Shown here piece by piece: positions 57,675 to 64,000 of a stretch of DNA of 64,000 bases. This DNA comes from Hypomesus transpacificus. Lineage: Eukaryota > Chordata > Actinopteri > Osmeriformes > Osmeridae. The stretch spans positions 3,157,891 through 3,221,890 of the forward strand of contig NC_061066.1 of the NCBI RefSeq assembly GCF_021917145.1, in the 5' to 3' direction. Under the pieces are notes generated by a model. That model did not search any database. It was not told where the DNA came from and saw only the letters and a list, made by a program, of their open reading frames with translations. The translations under genes were made by a program, and so were the position numbers. Within the stretch, counting starts at the first letter, position 1. Each line of letters opens with the position of its first letter.

Positions 57675-58672
57675 GTCTCTCTCTCTCTCTATTATGTTTC
57701 CTGTCGCTCTTCTTTTAAATACAATTGCAATGACTTCAAAACTTGAATTAGTTTAAACACATTCTTGGAGAGGCAAATTAATCAGTTCTTCCCTCCTCTT
57801 CTTATACCTGCTTTGCCCCATAATGCTGTCACATCCTTATCAATCAACTGGTGATTACCTTGCGGAAGGGATGAAAGAAAGCCTTGTCATCTGCACTCAA
57901 TAAAAGTTCTCTCATCTTTTATGACCCCTCCTCCAGGTACCATGACCAATCCAAACTAATAGCCCAGTCAGCCCCTCCCATCCCTGGCATTCTGCTCATC
58001 AGCACACAGACCCTAACCATGTGTCGGCAGCAGCAGTTAAGCTCTGCGAGTCATCAATCATCAGACTGGCACATACCCCCAAAATGATGTGACCTCTCTA
58101 AAGAAGTTCCTATAACAACCCGCAGATTACCAATGTTAGGTTTTCACCTACTTGAAATCAGCTTTTTTTTGTGGTCTCAAACAGCTTCATATCCAAACGT
58201 TGATAAATGTTTTTACAATAGTTGAAAGTGAAGAGTAGAGTGTGGGAGAGTGAAATTGGATTCCTGGCCCTACACCCTGCTTACCTCATCAGCGCTGAGG
58301 AAAGTCAGGATTGGTAGACACACACACATACCCAAACGTGCACATTCACATGCGTAAAGTCACATCATTCATGGTGTTGGATGCGATCCAGCTCTGCTGG
58401 GGAACCCTCTGGAGGGACAGAGGGCTGGAGGGCTCGTGCCATACAAAGACTGCATTGAGCTCCAAACACAATGTTAAAGTTAGGCAAACTCAATTATTTA
58501 CAAAACACAGTTTTTTTGTGTGAGTGTTAAAAAACTGGCATGCAGTGAGACTTGTTCGACAAGTAAGAATTGCTCAATCCAGAGAGAATGTTAAGATTTC
58601 TTTAAAAAATCGTAGTGTCTGGACCAGCTAGGAGTAATCATAACGCCACTCACTTTTCCTCAAAAGAGCCAT
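55271..58672 (-). CDS. glt8d2: Glycosyltransferase 8 domain-containing protein 2
   Basis: Exons in transcript order: 58654-58672, 57270-57362, 56821-57025, 56566-56683, 56363-56447, 56116-56228, 55755-55921, 55559-55671 and 55271-55440. They join in phase to 360 residues. The start MALLRK matches human GLT8D2. Residues about 9-24 (ILLTLLVLMVCLILHS) form a signal anchor, so it is a type II membrane protein of the secretory pathway. Conserved blocks include IPVVICASEERIGGTMA, NPMVLKGKVKPDSSRPDLLH, the metal-binding YLDDDVIVQG (DDD 167-169) and MLIVFHDKYTIIDPLWHVRH; the chain ends FSLIRPK. The fold is that of family GT8 retaining glycosyltransferases; the acceptor is not known. The gene lies next to hsp90b1, close to the human arrangement. 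The first coding exon carries only six and one-third codons. Confidence 0.96.
57593..57690. repeat. (CT)n and (CTGT)n microsatellite
   Basis: Pyrimidine-rich CT repeat followed by about six CTGT units and more CT, in glt8d2 intron 1. The open frames through it (SLSL-type) are artefacts. Confidence 0.95.
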
Positions 58673-58675
58673 TTC

Positions 58676-58696
58676 TCATTCTTCGTCAAGCAGCAT
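58676..58696 (-). promoter_or_regulatory. glt8d2: Upstream ORF in the glt8d2 leader
   Basis: The exon holding the start codon seems to begin at 58696 (acceptor GTTTGCAG). Its first three bases are ATG, opening a six-codon frame (MLLDEE) that ends in TGA at 58678-58676, three bases before the main ATG, in the same frame. It could limit initiation at the main start or act by reinitiation. Confidence 0.5.
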
Positions 58697-61091
58697 CTGC
58701 AAACAGAGAATGAGAATTCGATTTGACAGGCAACATGTACAGAAAAACCATCAGACAAAGAAGCAGATGACCGAAAGAGAGGCCCAGCCCAAATGGACTG
58801 AGACACAAAACAGCAGTCAGATAAACAACCAGGAGAAGTGAAGATACTGCATGGTTTGGCATTGGCACTGAGGCCCAGTTGAGGATCCAACCAAAGGGAA
58901 TATACAACTATAAATCTCTCCCTGAGCAGGATCCAGATGTGCTCCAGGGATCTGACTGTCCTCTCAGAGAAAGACACAAAGTCCCCGTCACATCTGCTGA
59001 AGTCAGGAAGTCTAACATACCTACCATGGCATTGGTGGATTTTTGGTATTCGCATTTCATAGCTTATTGGTTTGTGCATCCCAGAGCACGCTAAAACCTG
59101 ATATTGGGTGCAACCTTTTTGTGTATTTGTAACTGGTCATTCTGATTAGGATCATTGAGAGGCATATGGTTGTAGTTTCACAAACCCCTGTGGCACTTCC
59201 TTCCTGGTGGCATTTTTCAATAAACTGTCTGACAGTGATTCAATTTAAGACGTTAACACAAAAAGGAACATCATCCAGTATTTAATGTAACATTAATGTA
59301 TCCCTATTAACTTCATAGCTTTATGATAGAAGATCACACAGTCATAACAGTAAATAATTAAGATGTTTGGTTATTGTTCTTGCATATAATGATGTTCTCT
59401 TGCTCTAGATATTTTGAAAAACAGTATCCTCCAGCAATTCTAACGTGTCATCAACCCTGGACAAACTGATAGAGCAATGTTGCAATGTTCTTGAAAAATC
59501 ACAGCCTTTTGGAGATGCATTTAACTCCCATGTTGTTTCCTCTAATACTGAGTTTGGAAATGTGCACCATTTGTATACAATGGCTGTGAGATTTATCACA
59601 AAACTCACGAACTGTTAAAAATCATTAACTGACTTACGTATTCTTATTCAGATTCTAAAAGCCTGCAGTAATAGAAAAGGTGTACAATAGCCCGATGACG
59701 AGACAGGCGAGTTTATGGGGGACCACAGGGGTTTCAACACTGGAACATATAGTTCTTCTACACTTATGTAACTATAATAGAGTTTGAAGACCACAACTGT
59801 GTCAATCGATTAGTCAACTTTTTATCGTTGAAGATAATTATAATTTTTTATGGAAAACGATTAATACAATGAATTAAAAAGGGGTGTGTCTCTTGTTTTG
59901 TATGGGCTTCATGCACGGGCTATAAAGAAAGGCAACTCTCCTAAGTATTATAAAGTAAAAGTAGGCTACTGCTTACCAGAAGAAGTGTCAGTAATTATCC
60001 ACACCGCATAACGACCACCATTCCCCGTGCATGTTCTTTAATAAACGCTGCGGAGTGAGTCTCTCACACCCTCACCAACCGCAAACCTTTTTCTTTTCTC
60101 CCTTTTCAGGAAGTTCCTTCCAGATGTAACTCTAGACCTTGTTCACCCATGGAAGCACACAAGGCTTTGGCTTTGCATTGAAGATAGATTGAAGAGAAAT
60201 CCTTCGGATACATCCTTAATGACATTAATTAGACTACGGGGATGAGTATGCCTTTTATCCCAGAGAAATATTCTAAAAGCCAAAAATACCTGAATAGTCT
60301 ACAACCATACCGTTTGCAGTAGGCGCCAACATGCTTTAATAAAACTAAGAATTATATTGCAGCTGTCTGGTAAAAATTACAGACAGTCCTTTTTATCTGT
60401 GGCCAAAGTTTAAAAAAACATGTTTTGCTGGAGGCCAAGGTGGAATATGGTTGGCATAGCCTAACCATTACACAATCATATAAAATAAATTGATTAGATT
60501 AGATCTGAAGTCGTCAATGTGCAGTAGCCTTACCAGGAAATTTAAATACCAGGAAAATAAAGATTTACTGTAGAAGGTAGACTGGGGGCCATACTCTCAT
60601 ACAGCTAGTATTCTTTAGTGGCTTTTATTAACTCTGTAACAGACATTTTCTACCTAGTCAAGACACAGATTCAAACTAGGTTTCACAAGAACAAGCAATT
60701 GACAGTTGAAAGCAATCAACTTTTATTATAATCTCCAAGGGATTTCAGACAACTGTTTACCAATAAGGAGCATCTGCGTGGGACAATCAAAATCGATCAC
60801 TGCGTTTCATATGCCTTGAGAGGTTGCATCAATAAAGAATATACATTATCATTATAAAGCTATTTTGGGATACTAGGTGTGAATATCTGTGGAGAAATAT
60901 TTTTTTGCGACTGGGACAAGTCATGTCAAGCAGGCTTCTTTAATGTGTAGGTCATTGTTTGGCCATCATTATACTTGACCAAACCTGCATTTGGCAGTGC
61001 CGATTTTAGGTCTATGATTGCAGCTCGGTGACCGTCTTGCTATATACATAGACTTCGCAAAGATTTGACTTTCTTTTATTGAACTTGTGCA
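58697..61091. other. Intergenic region between the divergent glt8d2 and ankrd16 genes
   Basis: About 2.4 kb of AT-rich sequence. It must contain the upstream glt8d2 leader exon and promoter and the ankrd16 promoter, but I could not place either start site. No coding frame with recognisable homology was found. Confidence 0.6.
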
Positions 61092-63024
<1,933 letters not shown>

Positions 63025-63588
63025 AGCAAACAAATCAGAATGAAGACATTGACATAGAAATACATTTGATAGTTATGAATAAATGTTATAATTAATAAAC
63101 AAATATTTATTGAACAAACATATTACATTGACATTATTGTGTGATTTAGATTCATATGATGTTTTTTTTTTTTATAAAGGCCTGGTAAAATATAAATGTT
63201 CACTGTGACACGTGGACCTTACAGTTCTCATCTGTAAACTTGCTTTACCCTTTGCTGTTTGTAAATGATATTTTAAGGCTGTCATTCAGGCAAGATTTAG
63301 GGTAGCTATGGTAACTTTGGACAAGTGCGTATGAAAATGCGACACTATAAGAGCAGTACACAGTTCTGTATTCTAAAGACAACTGTGGTAATAATAATTA
63401 TGTTAGTAATAACAAGTCACTAAATAAACATTCAGTACTTCCCCATTACTTCCAGAACGTAACTCCTCCCATGTCGCGGGAGGAGGAACCGCTTGACGTT
63501 CAACCACAGCCCCTTTCATTTCTAGCTTTGCTGATCTCCATTTTCTTCAGCCCGATATTCAGGAAAAGAGGAGCTAAGACTTTGAAAA
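63025..63588 (+). other. ankrd16 3' end and gdi2 upstream region
   Basis: GAATAAATG at 63077-63085 and a nearby AATAAAC (63095-63101) give poly(A) signals for ankrd16. The gdi2 promoter must lie in the following about 450 bases. It includes a perfect inverted repeat: CTCCTCCC (63463-63470), a 7-base loop, then GGGAGGAG (63478-63485). Confidence 0.55.
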
Positions 63589-63633
63589 ATGAATGAAGAA
63601 TACGACGTTATCGTTCTGGGGACTGGACTGACG
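63589..63633 (+). CDS. gdi2: Rab GDP dissociation inhibitor beta, first coding exon
   Basis: Fifteen codons, MNEEYDVIVLGTGLT, followed by a GTGAGG donor at 63634. This is the N-terminus of Rab GDI, with the start of the dinucleotide-binding-like GxGxT motif. GDI extracts GDP-bound, prenylated Rab proteins from membranes and keeps them soluble. The remaining exons lie outside the window; intron 1 fills 63634-64000. GDI1 shares a very similar N-terminus (MDEEYDVIVLGTGLT), but MNEEYD and the neighbouring ankrd16 point to GDI2. Confidence 0.92.
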
Positions 63634-64000
63634 GTGAGGACGAAGAAATGCTACCATTTACCTTCCTTTATGAGATTAAGAACCTATTTCAATGCTAGTT
63701 GGGTGCAGCTCACTTGACTTGTCTTGAGCTGGACAGTTGCAAGCTAGCTATGCTAGCAAGCTACTTGCTATGCTAGACTCTAAAAGGCTTTTTGGCAACA
63801 TTCAGGCGGGGCCTAGAACACACTGCTACCTGTGAACTTGATTATCATACAACGTAGCTAGCGAGATATTTAAGACAACGGTCAATCGAATGAGCTTTGC
63901 TTATAATATACTTGAGGTACAAACATTGTTGACAAACAGGTTGTATCACGAATAAAAAACGAAAGCAGTTAGCTTGCTTGTATTAATATTGCAAGCTAGG
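63634..64000 (+). other. gdi2 intron 1, partial
   Basis: Intronic sequence with several repeats of GCTAGCTATGCTAGCAAG-like words (63741-63775). I see no coding or RNA feature in it. Confidence 0.6.

Overview
This window is vertebrate nuclear DNA, almost certainly from a ray-finned (teleost) fish. Genes are split by GT-AG introns, long dinucleotide and tetranucleotide repeats are frequent, fish-type hAT transposon remnants are present, and every recognisable protein is a vertebrate orthologue. The species cannot be named from the sequence. No prokaryotic or viral system, CRISPR array or operon is present, and I found no new multi-gene system.

Layout. Positions 1-19275 (minus strand) hold the 5' part of sbf1 (MTMR5, a DENN-domain pseudophosphatase): nine coding exons giving the first 288 residues, in large repeat-rich introns; the rest lies beyond position 1. 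Positions 25.3-36.2 kb (plus strand) hold a complete adm2 (adrenomedullin 2/intermedin) gene with a non-coding first exon, a 6.7 kb intron and a 3 kb 3' UTR. Positions 41388-47288 (minus strand) hold an apparently intact ttc41 (NACHT plus TPR repeats). It is head to head with hsp90b1 (GRP94, plus strand, 48223-54452), the ER HSP90 paralogue, assembled here from 18 exons as an 804-residue protein. glt8d2 (minus strand, 55271-58672), a Golgi-type GT8 glycosyltransferase, converges on hsp90b1. ankrd16 (plus strand, 61092-63024) is complete, with an intron-containing tRNA-Tyr gene inside its first intron. The window ends with the first coding exon of gdi2 (plus strand).

Gene order. sbf1-adm2 are neighbours on human 22q13, ttc41-hsp90b1-glt8d2 on human 12q23, and ankrd16-gdi2 on human 10p15, so three blocks that are separate in human are contiguous here. 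Coding joins were checked by codon phase across every exon. All are consistent except one ttc41 acceptor (near 42405), where several choices are possible.

Most notable points: the hsp90b1 C-terminus reads KIEL instead of KDEL; CA-rich tracts lie just inside five of the eight sbf1 introns whose donor is visible; a hAT-type miniature element has a central hairpin and a short target duplication; ttc41 is intact although its human counterpart is a pseudogene; and glt8d2 has a six-codon upstream ORF just before its start codon.
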